64,000 nt of DNA from Sphingobacterium alimentarium. GTDB taxonomy: Bacteria; Bacteroidota; Bacteroidia; Sphingobacteriales; Sphingobacteriaceae. Under the pieces are notes generated by a model, which had not been told where the DNA came from, did not search any database, and saw nothing but the letters and a program-made list of their open reading frames with translations. A program made the translations under genes and the position numbers. This document shows positions 44,887-53,428 of this stretch, piece after piece (the first letter of the stretch is position 1; each line of letters begins with the position of its first letter). The stretch is from the NCBI RefSeq assembly GCF_004342685.1, contig NZ_SMBZ01000008.1, positions 23,795 through 87,794 of the forward strand, read 5' to 3'.

Positions 44887-45999
44887 CTATCTCAATACAA
44901 CTGTCTTCTTGCTCTTGGCACTTCGCTTAGCAGCATCTAATATTTCCATTACGACCATATTATTTTCAAGGGAGGAAAGATCCGAAGGCTGAATACTAAT
45001 TTCATTATTGATGATAGCGGAGAAATAGTGGAAGGGATCGTTATATGGCTGATCCAATGGTTTTAGTTCAAGTTTTTCTTCTTTATATCTATCATAACCT
45101 TCTGATTTTCTAACCCGTAAATTGCTGCTATTGTCGGCGTAAATCGCTCCTAGCGTACCATATATTTCTAAATCCTTACGACCGATAGGCCAGTTCCAGG
45201 AGGGTTGCAAAATCGCATTGCTGTTTTCATAAGTCAGAATGATCGTCGCGTCATCATCCACCAATGGATTGTTCTCTTTTTGCATTTGTTGAGTGACGGC
45301 TGTGACGGAAATGGGTTTTTTACCATCCATAAACCAAGTAATCAGATTGGCACCATAGCAACCAAAATCTGTCAATGCACCTGCTCCATTTTGAATGGGG
45401 TCGATCAGCCAGGATAAAAATTCGGGCTCTAAGTTAATGCGCACCGGACCTTTATGGCCATCCCGAATGATTACTTTTCGAACGTCACCTACTGCTTTAT
45501 TCTTCAGCAAGTCATAGGATTTTTGCATAGTAGGATACCAAGTAGTTTCGTAATTGGTAATGAGATGAATTTTGTGCTTCTTGGCCAATGCTTCCATTTT
45601 CTTGGCGTGCTCCAAGTTGACGGCCAAAGGCTTCTCTACCATGACATGTATTCCTTTAGGAGCGCAAGTCTCCACGACTTCGAGGTGTTCGAATATCGTT
45701 CCAAAAGCCGTGACGGCATGTGGAGACGTAGCCTTAATCATTGCATCCATGGTGGGATAAACCATATCCATCGAAAATTTGTACTGCTTGGCATACCGTT
45801 CTGCTAGATCAGTGTTGGGTTCCATTATTCCGACGATTTGATAAGCATCGGATTTTGGACTTCCTAAGATCCAATGCACATGGGAATGAGTCAGTCCTAC
45901 GACGCCAAGTCTTACAGGAGCATGTTGAGCGAAGCTAGAGGCCATGACAGCAAGCATAAGGCAAAAAATTAATGTGATTCTGAATAACATAATTAGCAT
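44887..45999 (-). CDS. Secreted Gfo/Idh/MocA-family oxidoreductase
   Basis: A 370-aa protein. Residues 1-24 are a signal peptide (ITLIFCLMLAVMASSFAQ), which places it in the periplasm. The Rossmann motif VRLGVVGLTHSHVHWILG lacks the usual GxGxxG glycines (GLTHSH), and the EKPLAV motif (HVMVEKPLAVNLEHAK) is intact with its conserved lysine and proline. A C-terminal Gfo/Idh domain follows (GGALTDFGCYGANLITWF, with the expected DxxxH replaced). Such exported forms act on sugars or their derivatives with tightly bound NAD(P); the substrate is unknown. An ATG at 45990 is an alternative start. Monocistronic. Confidence 0.85.
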   Translation of the reverse strand: MLIMLFRITLIFCLMLAVMASSFAQHAPVRLGVVGLTHSHVHWILGSPKSDAYQIVGIMEPNTDLAERYAKQYKFSMDMVYPTMDAMIKATSPHAVTAFGTIFEHLEVVETCAPKGIHVMVEKPLAVNLEHAKKMEALAKKHKIHLITNYETTWYPTMQKSYDLLKNKAVGDVRKVIIRDGHKGPVRINLEPEFLSWLIDPIQNGAGALTDFGCYGANLITWFMDGKKPISVTAVTQQMQKENNPLVDDDATIILTYENSNAILQPSWNWPIGRKDLEIYGTLGAIYADNSSNLRVRKSEGYDRYKEEKLELKPLDQPYNDPFHYFSAIINNEISIQPSDLSSLENNMVVMEILDAAKRSAKSKKTVVLR

Positions 46000-46106
46000 A
46001 TTTAAGGGCTATGGAGTAATTTCTTTTCTGGTACCTTCTTTAAAATTATAAAAAATATATTACTATTTTACAAAGATTATCAGAGGTTTATAATTGTTCT
46101 CATTAC

Positions 46107-47039
46107 CTAAATCTTCATCGAACGATTCATCACGGTATGCTTTTTTAAGAGAAATATAATTGCGAAACAGCTCCCTATTATCCCTACTTCTAAGGCCCAT
46201 CTTCCCAATGCACTTAATCCCATATCAAAATCACCTTCCACAAAAGCCATTGTTGCAATACTGGCCGATGTTACTAATGCCAAAAGAATCATTACGCCGG
46301 CAGTCAAAATGGTGCGATTAGTAAGTATTAAAATAGTACCCACGATAGATGCTAAAACAGATACGGAAATACCTTCAAAAGTAATAGTCGTAAAGTATTT
46401 TACGAGTTTATTTTGGGGTAAATACGAAGATGAGCCTATCAAAAGATGGGTTCCAAAAAACTTAAGACCAAGTGATACCAGAGCTGCTCCAAGGCATAGC
46501 GCAAGATAACCTAATAAGATATCTTTAATCCCCTGTTTCCATGTTTGGTGTTGATTAATTACCCCCAAAGATACCCGAACTGCAGCGCCGAAACCGGGGG
46601 CAAGCAATGATGCGGCAATGACGATATGAATTGCATTGGTGGCCAGACCAATGACCGCAATCATCCCGGAAAGAAACATCGTCATCAGATTGTTGAAAGT
46701 CATTTGACTTTGTTCGTTTATAGTGGTTAACGTTTCTTCCCAAATGGTCTGACTGCCATCAGTGGTGATGGCTTTGCTATGTGTATTGCTCAGCATACTG
46801 GACGATTCGGAAGTAGTCAGCGAATAATTAGGATCATCCAGTATGCCTTCCTGTTCTAATACTTGCATGACATTCCGAATTTCGTTATTCAACACATCAA
46901 TCGAAATTACATCTCCAGAGGGATCTAAGGATATACCTTGTTGAAATCGAATTCCTAATATTCCTTTTTCGCTGGCCAACTTTAAAAGAATCTTTTCAGA
47001 AGCATGTCGTGGAGATATAATTTGAATCGTACGTGGCAT
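46107..47039 (-). CDS. DUF389 (TIGR00341-like) membrane protein
   Basis: A 310-aa protein. Residues 1-95 are a soluble N-terminal domain (TIQIISPRHASEKILLKLAS). From about 130 there are five to six membrane helices, with the DUF389 landmarks TFNNLMTMFLSGMIAVIGLA, and ASLLAPGFGAAVRVSLGVI in place of the SPLMGPILG-type glycine-rich motif. The family has no established function. Monocistronic and preceded by a divergent small hypothetical gene. Confidence 0.85.
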   Translation of the reverse strand: MPRTIQIISPRHASEKILLKLASEKGILGIRFQQGISLDPSGDVISIDVLNNEIRNVMQVLEQEGILDDPNYSLTTSESSSMLSNTHSKAITTDGSQTIWEETLTTINEQSQMTFNNLMTMFLSGMIAVIGLATNAIHIVIAASLLAPGFGAAVRVSLGVINQHQTWKQGIKDILLGYLALCLGAALVSLGLKFFGTHLLIGSSSYLPQNKLVKYFTTITFEGISVSVLASIVGTILILTNRTILTAGVMILLALVTSASIATMAFVEGDFDMGLSALGRWALEVGIIGSCFAIIFLLKKHTVMNRSMKI

Positions 47040-47126
47040 ATTGTCTTTATTAGATAAAACAATATTTACAGTTCATCCGTTTAAAATAAATTGAAAAACA
47101 AGTATAAGACTGAAAATAATACTAAG

Positions 47127-47366
47127 ATGAATCACAATTTAATGAGACAGTTTACGCAGGAAGTGAATGGCGAAACGATAATATTTGATGTGCAGTATAA
47201 TCCCAAGACGCATCATTTCACCGTAACAGAAAATACCCTTGTGCAGTACACATTGATTTTTGATCCGACAACTCGTACATGGACGACAACAGACGGACCA
47301 GAGCCATCACTGCCAATTAATGAACTAGCGGCATTGGTGCAACAAAGTTTTGGTGTGTTTGTGTAG
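47127..47366 (+). CDS. Small hypothetical protein, 79-91 aa
   Basis: No family recognised. The ATG at 47127 gives 79 aa (MNHNLMRQFTQEVNGETIIF); an in-frame ATG at 47091 would add twelve polar residues. The sequence alternates strands (FDVQYNPKTHHFTVTENTLV, then QYTLIFDPTTRTWTTTDGPE) and ends in a short helix (LPINELAALVQQSFGVFV), suggesting a small beta-sheet domain. It is cytoplasmic, with no signal peptide. It abuts the structured non-coding block that begins the accessory patch. Confidence 0.6.
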   Translation: MNHNLMRQFTQEVNGETIIFDVQYNPKTHHFTVTENTLVQYTLIFDPTTRTWTTTDGPEPSLPINELAALVQQSFGVFV

Positions 47367-47515
47367 CGGGCGTTTTGGGTGTTGCAGAAGGCGGGGATTT
47401 TTTGCACAAAAGTTCAATAGAAATAGTAATACTGACCATTGCACAAATGCTAAATCGAAGAACGTCAGCCCCGCTTTTGGCAAACCCTTGTTGAACTAAA
47501 CCTCCGGTAGCCTTT
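47367..47515. repeat. Structured non-coding block at the edge of the accessory patch
   Basis: About 150 bp with no gene. Arms GCGGGG (47392-47397) and CCCCGC (47470-47475) flank two copies of TTGCACAAA (47403-47411 and 47440-47448). The block is more GC-rich than its surroundings. If the IS91-like element is removed, it lies directly downstream of the LRR pseudogene. I interpret it as a possible cassette end, by analogy with non-coding tails seen next to accessory genes in this phylum, which I cannot verify here. Confidence 0.4.
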
Positions 47516-47561
47516 CTATCGTCTATAAATCATAGCTTTATAGGTGAATTAATATACTATT

Positions 47562-48510
47562 ATGGTAACAAAAAAAAGAACCGGAGGATTTACGGTACAA
47601 TAAATTTCTCCATCGCGCCTGTCGTGAAGTTACAGGATTCGAATCACTGTTGCAACGATTTGAGCGTAATATTTCAGTCTTAGGCCGTAGTAAACGTACC
47701 TTCGAATGCTATAGCCGTCATGTGGCTGCGATGGCATTACATTTTGGATGTCTTCCCACTGAGATAGATGCTGAACAAGTTCAAGACTACCTTTATCACT
47801 TGCAGCAAAGAAGCAAAAGTCCATCTCAAACGTATTTTAAGCACACTGTCTATGGTCTTCGATTTCTATTAAAAACCGAAAATCTTCCGTACGACCATCT
47901 TCATCTACCGTCTATTTCCAAAGAGAAAAAGCTTCCTGTTATCTTGAGTCGGGAAGAGATTTGGCGTATGCTTCAACAAGCGGATTTACTTAAACATCGT
48001 TTATTGATTGGATTAATTTATGGCTGTGGTCTGCGTTGTATGGAAGTACGTAATCTAGCCTTAAAACATCTTGATTTTGATCGTAAGCTCCTTCATATTG
48101 TTCAAAGTAAAGGCAAAAAAGACCGCTATGTTCCACTTTCTGAGCACCTTATTAGAGGGTTAAAAAGTTATATTTCAGCAGAACATCCTACTACCTTTTT
48201 ATTCACAGGCAATAGCAAAGAAGGCAAAGGTTTTGATTCGCGTTATAGCCAGCGTGGCGTTCAATGGGTTGTCAAAACCGTTTGTAAAAAGGCCGGCATC
48301 CTCAAGGAGGTACATACCCATACGCTACGGCACAGCTATGCTACGCATTTGTTAGAAGATGGTGTGAATATTCTACAAGTTCAAAAGCTTCTGGGGCATG
48401 AACGGGTGGAGAGTACGATGGAATACCTTCATGTTTGTCAGTTAGCCCAACAAAAAGTCCATAGTCCTCTTGATATCGTTTTTTCTTTATGCAGCCGCAC
48501 TGGGAAGTAG
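47562..48510 (+). pseudogene. Tyrosine recombinase of the IS91-type element, frameshifted at its start
   Basis: The uninterrupted part (from a TTG at 47650) is a 286-residue phage-integrase-type recombinase with the full catalytic set: R in YGCGLRCMEVRNL, K in VQSKGKKDRYVPL, H-x-x-R in HTHTLRHSYATH, H in KLLGHERVE, and the nucleophile Y in STMEYLHV. The protein sequence extends upstream in the same frame without a start codon. An ATG at 47562 joins this frame only if the run of eight A at 47570-47577 were seven. Alternatives are transcriptional slippage on the A run or use of the TTG start. Its end overlaps the transposase gene by 22 bp. Confidence 0.8.
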
Positions 48511-49587
48511 CCGATGTGCTAGGAAAAGTAGATTTATCCCATCAAAACTTTACGGTTCACCAAGAGAAAACACTAAGAGCTTTAACATTATGTAGAACAG
48601 CCGCTTTGGGAGGTCATGTTGATGCATGTGATTCTTGTGGGAACATAAGTATTAGTTACAACAGTTGTCGAAATCGTCATTGTCCGAAATGTCAAGGTCA
48701 TAAACGTGAAGAATGGATTCAAGCTCGAGAGCAAGATTTATTGCCTTGTTCGTACTATCATTTGGTTTTCACTTTGCCCGATACGCTTAATGGTTTGGCC
48801 ATCTCACATCCGCATATCATTTACCGCCTGTTGTTTGAAACCACTTGGTCTACCTTATCACAGTTTGGTAAAACCAAAGGATTACAATCGGGTATGATTT
48901 CCATTCTGCACACTTGGGGACAAAATCTGAGTTTACATCCGCATTTGCACTGTATTGTTCCAGGTGGAGGTATCGATGAAAATGGGAAGTGGAGAGGTAA
49001 AATTAAAGCTGATAAATATATGTTTTCAGTGCTAGCATTGAGTAAAGTCTTTCGGGCTAAATATGTGGCGTTATTGCGTAAAGAGAAACTCACCAACTCT
49101 GCTATTAACCAGAGTTTGTTTGAAAAGAATTGGGTAGTGTATGCTAAACGACCATTTGGTGGCCCCAAGCAAGTGATAGAATACTTAGGACGGTATACAC
49201 ATAAGGTAGCTATCAGTAATCATCGGATAAAAAGCGTAAGCCATCAAGAAGTTACGATTAACTACAAAGACTATAAAGATGGAAAGTAAAACCAAGGAAC
49301 TGAAGTTGAAACATGAAGAATTTGCCCGACGTTTTAGCTTGCACATTTTGCCGCGCAGATTTGTTCGTATTCGTCATTACGGTATTTTAAGTAGCCGCTG
49401 GAAACGAGGTAAGCTTCAGCAATTACAAGATACGTTAAAAATTACTAGACCCGAAAAAGCAGCCAAAATGCAACATCTTAAATGTCGCTGTTGTCATGAA
49501 GGAAACTTGGTTACGATATTGATTTTTGGAAAGAGAGGTCCACCAAAAGATTACCTTCTTGACCATAAACTTGTCCCTGTAAATTAG
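48489..49587 (+). pseudogene. IS91-family transposase, split by a +1 frameshift
   Basis: The first 266 codons (48489-49289) hold the N-terminal zinc-binding domain (DACDSCGNISISYNSCRNRH followed by CPKCQGHK), the HUH motif HPHLHCIVPGGG and the catalytic-tyrosine region EYLGRYTHKVAISNHR. After KDYKDGK the frame stops, and the expected continuation SKTKELKLKHEEFARRFSLH runs from 49279 in the next frame to 49587, ending with a cysteine-rich segment (CRCCHEGN). One extra A at GGAAAGT (49281-49287) explains the shift. The family moves by rolling-circle transposition. With the frame restored it would have about 365 aa. Confidence 0.88.
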
Positions 49588-49667
49588 CTTTTATGGGTAA
49601 GGGAACTTGTGTTCAGAAGTGATGGTAATCAGTATAATAAACTGATTATTAATAGTTAAAACCATAA

Positions 49668-49694
49668 AAAACAAAAAAGCAGGCCTCCACCTGC
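49668..49694 (-). terminator. Possible minus-strand terminator right of the IS91-like genes
   Basis: On the minus strand GCAGG and CCTGC close a small hairpin followed by a long T run (TTTTTTGTTTTTT). Confidence 0.5.
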
Positions 49695-49822
49695 TCGAAT
49701 ATCTTCTAACCTAAAAATGAAAACTCCATAAAGATAGGTATCCAGTAACCGGTTCCGTTCAACGGGCTTTCATCTCGAGCCCTACGGGCAAGACGAAAGC
49801 TTAGTTATTATCTGTAGCTGTG

Positions 49823-50631
49823 TTATTCTGAAAGTTCTGTCTTTAATTTTTCAAAGTCTTTAATGTGCTTGTCAATTTTTGCTTGGTTTTTGGTTGAGAG
49901 TAAAATGATTTTTTTCGTCCAGTAAGCATTGTGTTCCAAATTGTTTTATTGTCAGCTCCAATGATGTTGCAAGAATTTGTCGCCTTAAACATTTTACAAT
50001 TGGTATTTATTAGTCTGGTTGCTAACCAAGCGTACTCTTTTGTTTCAAATTGATTTGACAAAAACAGATATTCTAAATTTTTAAGATGCCATAATGGCTG
50101 CAAACTATCGTCCGGAATTTTGAGATTTGTCAAGCTGAGAGTTTTTAAGTTTGTCAAATTCTTAAGCGGATTAATTGACTTTATTTTCAATGGCTTGTCG
50201 TGTCCGCCACCAAGTGTCAAATCGCATATTTGAGTTGCTAATGAAAGCTGGTCAATTTCTTTTAGTTTTGAAAAGTCTGTTATTTCAAGTGACTTTAAAC
50301 ATTTATTTTTGCTAATGTCCCAAAGTGATGTTGATTTGGTATTCTAATTCAAAATAATAGTCTCGGTCTTGTCGAGTGTTTCAAGAATTGTCAAGTCTTT
50401 TGCTAATACTTGATATAAATTTAGAAACTTTAAATTAACTAAAGGAAGTATTTTTCTTAATTCCTTATCGTTAGCACCAATAAGCCATAAGTTTTCAATT
50501 GACTATTCTTTTAGCCTGTCCAGATTCTTAGCTGAACCAGACATATGTAAAGACTTTTCGTTCTTGTCAAAGTCCTTCAAGTCTATTATAAATGCTTTTG
50601 GTTTCTGTGGTAAATTGTCTATTATTGTCAT
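49823..50631 (-). pseudogene. Leucine-rich-repeat protein, degenerate
   Basis: From an ATG at 50631 a frame of LRR character runs to 49823 but is broken three times. There are two in-frame TAG codons (50513-50515 and 50344-50346) and a one-base loss in the T7 run at 49909-49915; with eight T the frame reads on as KIDKHIKDFEKLKTELSE and stops at 49823. Repeat units include NLTNLKTLSLTNLKIPDDSL and PLWHLKNLEYLFLSNQFETK. The last intact stretch is 49843-50220. LRR proteins of this type are common accessory genes; function is unknown and the copy is dead or under reading-frame decay. Confidence 0.8.
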
Positions 50632-50865
50632 CTTTTACAGTTACACATAACATTGTTATTTCACGAAACTAATATACAAAATGTTTAGTAAAATAATCAT
50701 TATAAGCGAATTTCGTTAATTATAATTGTTTAGTTTTTAAGTAGTTGGTTTGTAGATTCTTAAGTTTTATTGTTGAATGTTTAGCGAAACAAAGTGTGGC
50801 ATTTGAATCATTATGAATGTATGGATAGCCAAACTATAATAATGAAATTAGAGAAAGTGAATCCA
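50632..50865. other. AT-rich gap upstream of the LRR pseudogene
   Basis: About 230 bp of AT-rich DNA between the LRR start and the purH terminator. It contains a short palindrome-like stretch ACACATAACATTGTTATTTC near 50645-50665, no gene and no clear promoter. Confidence 0.4.
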
Positions 50866-50898
50866 TAAAAAAAGCCCAATCTTACGATTGAGCTTTCC
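50866..50898 (-). terminator. Terminator of purH
   Basis: On the minus strand AGCTCAATC and GATTGGGCT (one G-U pair) form a stem followed by a run of seven T, 20 bp beyond the purH stop. Confidence 0.9.
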
Positions 50899-50917
50899 AT
50901 ATAGTAATTAAGATAAA

Positions 50918-52444
50918 TTAGTGTTTGAAGTGGCGAACACCTGTAGTCACCATCGCAAGACCTTTTTCGTTTGCCATATCAATAGACAATTGATCTTTGA
51001 TCGAGCCACCTGGTTGCAATACCGCAGCGATGCCATTGTCGCCCGCGATTTCTACACAGTCAGGGAAAGGGAAGAAAGCGTCAGAAGCCATAGATGAACC
51101 TACTAAGTCAAAGCCGAAAGCTTTTGCTTTTTCGATAGCTTGTTTCAAGGCATCAACACGTGAAGTTTGACCCACACCTGAAGCGATTAAAGTGCCGTTT
51201 TTAGCAAATACAATCGTATTTGATTTTGTATGCTTAACGATTTTGTTCGCAAAGTACAAGTCTTCCAATTGCTCCGCAGTAGGGGCAACTTTCGTTACAG
51301 TAGTCATTTGCTCAGGACCTTCTACTGTGTTGTCTTTATCTTGTAAGATTACACCGTTCAATAAAGTTTTGAATTGCTCAGTAGGCAATTTTACTTCTTT
51401 ACGACGTAAGATGATTCTGTTTTTCTTTTCTGTCAAGATAGCAACTGCTTCTTCCGAATAGGAAGGTGCAATTAAAACTTCGAAGAACAATTTGTTGATT
51501 TCGGAAGCTGTTTCGCCGTCTACTTCACGGTTTGTGATTAATACACCACCGAAAGCCGAAACTGGATCACAAGCTAAAGCATCAATCCACGCTTGTTTTA
51601 CTGTAGTGCGTGAAGCAACACCACAAGCGTTTGTATGTTTTAAGATAGCAAAAGTAGGTTCTTCGAACTCGTCGATGATAGCTACAGCTGCATCTACGTC
51701 TACCAAGTTGTTGTATGATAATTCTTTACCATTCAATTTGTCAAACATCGCATCTAAGTCACCGAAGAAAACACCTTTTTGGTGTGGATTCTCGCCGTAA
51801 CGCAATACTTGTGCTTTTTGCTCGGATTGTTTGAAAACTTCGATTGGCTCTTCTTGGTTGAAATAATTGAAAATTGCTGTATCGTAATGCGATGAAGTGT
51901 TGAACGCACGTTTAGCAAATGATTTACGTTGCTCTAAAGTCGTCACACCTTCTTGTGCGGCTAAGATTTCTTCTAGCTCTGTGTAATCATTTTTCGATGA
52001 AATTATTACTACATCGTTGAAGTTTTTAGCTGCTGCACGAATCAATGAAATACCACCGATATCGATTTTCTCGATAATATCTTGTTCTGACGCACCCGAA
52101 GCAACAGTTTCTTCGAATGGATATAAATCCACGATTACTAAATCGATTTCTGGAATGTTATACTCGTCAATTTGTTTTTTGTCTTCAGCTAATGGACGGC
52201 GTGAAAGGATACCACCGAATACATTGGGGTGTAATGTCTTCACACGACCACCTAAAATAGAAGGGTAGCCCGTCAAATCTTCGACGCGTTCTACACCTAT
52301 ACCTAAGTCACGGATAAAAGCTTCCGTACCGCCTGTAGAGTAGAAAGTAACTCCGTACTTATTTAATAATTGAATGAGAGGGGCAAGATTGTCTTTGTAA
52401 TAGACAGATACTAATGCATTTTTAATCTTAACAGGATGATTCAT
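50918..52444 (-). CDS. purH: Bifunctional AICAR transformylase/IMP cyclohydrolase
   Basis: The 508-aa enzyme carries out the last two steps of IMP synthesis. The N-terminal cyclohydrolase part (residues 1-190) shows ALVSVYYKDNLAPLIQLLNK, SILGGRVKTLHPNVFGGIL and IDLVIVDLYPFEETV. The C-terminal transformylase part holds LRYGENPHQKGVFF, the catalytic lysine-histidine pair of ILKHTNACGVASR, and SDAFFPFPDCVEIAGDNGIA. Length is normal. A -7 promoter element lies 22-29 bp before the start. Monocistronic. Confidence 0.97.
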   Translation of the reverse strand: MNHPVKIKNALVSVYYKDNLAPLIQLLNKYGVTFYSTGGTEAFIRDLGIGVERVEDLTGYPSILGGRVKTLHPNVFGGILSRRPLAEDKKQIDEYNIPEIDLVIVDLYPFEETVASGASEQDIIEKIDIGGISLIRAAAKNFNDVVIISSKNDYTELEEILAAQEGVTTLEQRKSFAKRAFNTSSHYDTAIFNYFNQEEPIEVFKQSEQKAQVLRYGENPHQKGVFFGDLDAMFDKLNGKELSYNNLVDVDAAVAIIDEFEEPTFAILKHTNACGVASRTTVKQAWIDALACDPVSAFGGVLITNREVDGETASEINKLFFEVLIAPSYSEEAVAILTEKKNRIILRRKEVKLPTEQFKTLLNGVILQDKDNTVEGPEQMTTVTKVAPTAEQLEDLYFANKIVKHTKSNTIVFAKNGTLIASGVGQTSRVDALKQAIEKAKAFGFDLVGSSMASDAFFPFPDCVEIAGDNGIAAVLQPGGSIKDQLSIDMANEKGLAMVTTGVRHFKH

Positions 52445-52465
52445 TGTTTTTTATTTGGAGCAGCA

Positions 52466-52473
52466 AAGGTAGT
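52466..52473 (-). promoter_or_regulatory. -7 element of the purH promoter
   Basis: On the minus strand TACCTTTG matches TAnnTTTG, about 22 bp before the purH start codon. Confidence 0.5.
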
Positions 52474-52592
52474 TATTTACCTGCTTATTTCATAAGGTAA
52501 TGGCTTAAATAATTTGTTGCTATTAATAAGTTTAGTTTTTCGTAAATCACTTAAAGTTAGATAGGTATGGGATAATCCGTGCGTAAGCCGCT

Positions 52593-52657
52593 TCATTTCG
52601 GCGGAAGGAGAAATCTGTCATTAGATTTCTCCCTACACTTTGTTTGGTTCGAAATGA
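52593..52657. repeat. REP-like palindromic element between purH and purN
   Basis: Nested inverted repeats: outer arms TCATTTCG (52593-52600) and CGAAATGA (52650-52657), and inner arms GGAGAAATCT (52607-52616) and AGATTTCTCC (52623-52632) around a 6-nt loop. It sits in a 327-bp intergenic gap that holds no gene. Elements with these arms are repeated in Bacteroidota intergenic DNA to my knowledge; a degenerate half copy lies at 44815-44845. Confidence 0.6.
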
Positions 52658-52741
52658 CGGACAATTATATTTATAGACGTTTTTTTACATAAAATAGTAC
52701 CAGTCATAGCGGGATTCTTAATCCAAACTCACGTAATGAAA

Positions 52742-52770
52742 ACAAAAAACACACCCCTAGGGATGTTTTG
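52742..52770 (-). terminator. Terminator of purN
   Basis: On the minus strand AAAACATCCC and GGGTGTGTTTT pair around TA-rich bases, then a T run follows, immediately beyond the purN stop. Confidence 0.8.
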
Positions 52771-52771
52771 C

Positions 52772-53347
52772 TTAATTGTATTTCTTTAATAAATTCTCGA
52801 TTACTTTAGGGTAGTGCAAGTGCTCCAATTGTTGGCCCTTGAATTTAATAGTTTCTAAAGTGTCGTCCTTTTCTACCTTAAATTTTCCTTGATAGATAGC
52901 TTCTCCTTCGTCAAAGTGTTCATTCACAAAGTGAATCGTAATGCCATGCTCCTCGTCTCCTGCTGCCAAGACAGCTTTGTGCACCCGGTCACCATACATG
53001 CCTTTACCGCCGTGTTTTGGTAATAGGGCAGGATGTATGTTGATAATTTTATTAGGGTAAGCTTTTAATAAATTTTCGGGCACCAACCACAAGAAACCTG
53101 CCAGCACAATCAAATCAATATCTAAGCGCTTCAGTATATTGACCACATCGTCTGTATGATAGAATTCTTGTCTGTCAAATACATGGGATGGTATTTCAAA
53201 GTTATCAGCTCGCTGCAATACATAAGCTTCTGGATTATTGCTTAGTACGAGCGATACCTCAGCGTCATCGGAATATTTGAAATGCTCCATGATTTTCTGC
53301 GCATTCGAACCAGAACCTGAAGCGAAAATAGCAATGCGTTTTTTCAC
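52772..53347 (-). CDS. purN: Phosphoribosylglycinamide formyltransferase
   Basis: A 191-aa enzyme that formylates GAR with 10-formyl-tetrahydrofolate in purine synthesis. It begins KKRIAIFASGSGSNAQKIME, the family's phosphate-binding start, and holds the catalytic triad: N in NIHPALLP with H at the same motif, and D in the HFVNEHFDEGEAIYQ region. The start codon is GTG (53345-53347). A -7-like TATATTTG lies on the minus strand at 53383-53390. Length is normal for the family (about 190-212). Monocistronic, although purH lies just downstream behind the REP-like element. Confidence 0.94.
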   Translation of the reverse strand: MKKRIAIFASGSGSNAQKIMEHFKYSDDAEVSLVLSNNPEAYVLQRADNFEIPSHVFDRQEFYHTDDVVNILKRLDIDLIVLAGFLWLVPENLLKAYPNKIINIHPALLPKHGGKGMYGDRVHKAVLAAGDEEHGITIHFVNEHFDEGEAIYQGKFKVEKDDTLETIKFKGQQLEHLHYPKVIENLLKKYN

Positions 53348-53428
53348 GTTGTTATTAGTTATATTGTTTTCTCAAATATAAGCATTTTGCCCTTTAATAG
53401 GATGTTTGCTTCGTTATTCTTGATTTAG

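Larger units (their letters stand above)
47516..49810 (+). mobile_element. IS91-type element with tyrosine recombinase, ends uncertain
   Basis: It encodes a tyrosine recombinase and an HUH transposase in the same direction with overlapping ends, an arrangement seen in IS91-like elements of Bacteroidota. No inverted repeats or target duplication are expected for IS91, and I could not fix the exact ends. The right end may be near the hairpin in which CTTTCATC (49769-49776) faces GACGAAAG, with an inner GCCC/GGGC pair. Both genes carry single-base frameshifts, so the copy is probably inactive. Confidence 0.6.

Noticed and set aside
50344..50515. Recoding of UAG as an amino acid in the LRR gene
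   Set aside because: A third lesion, a one-base frameshift, sits in the same gene, and neighbouring genes end normally, so pseudogene decay is simpler.
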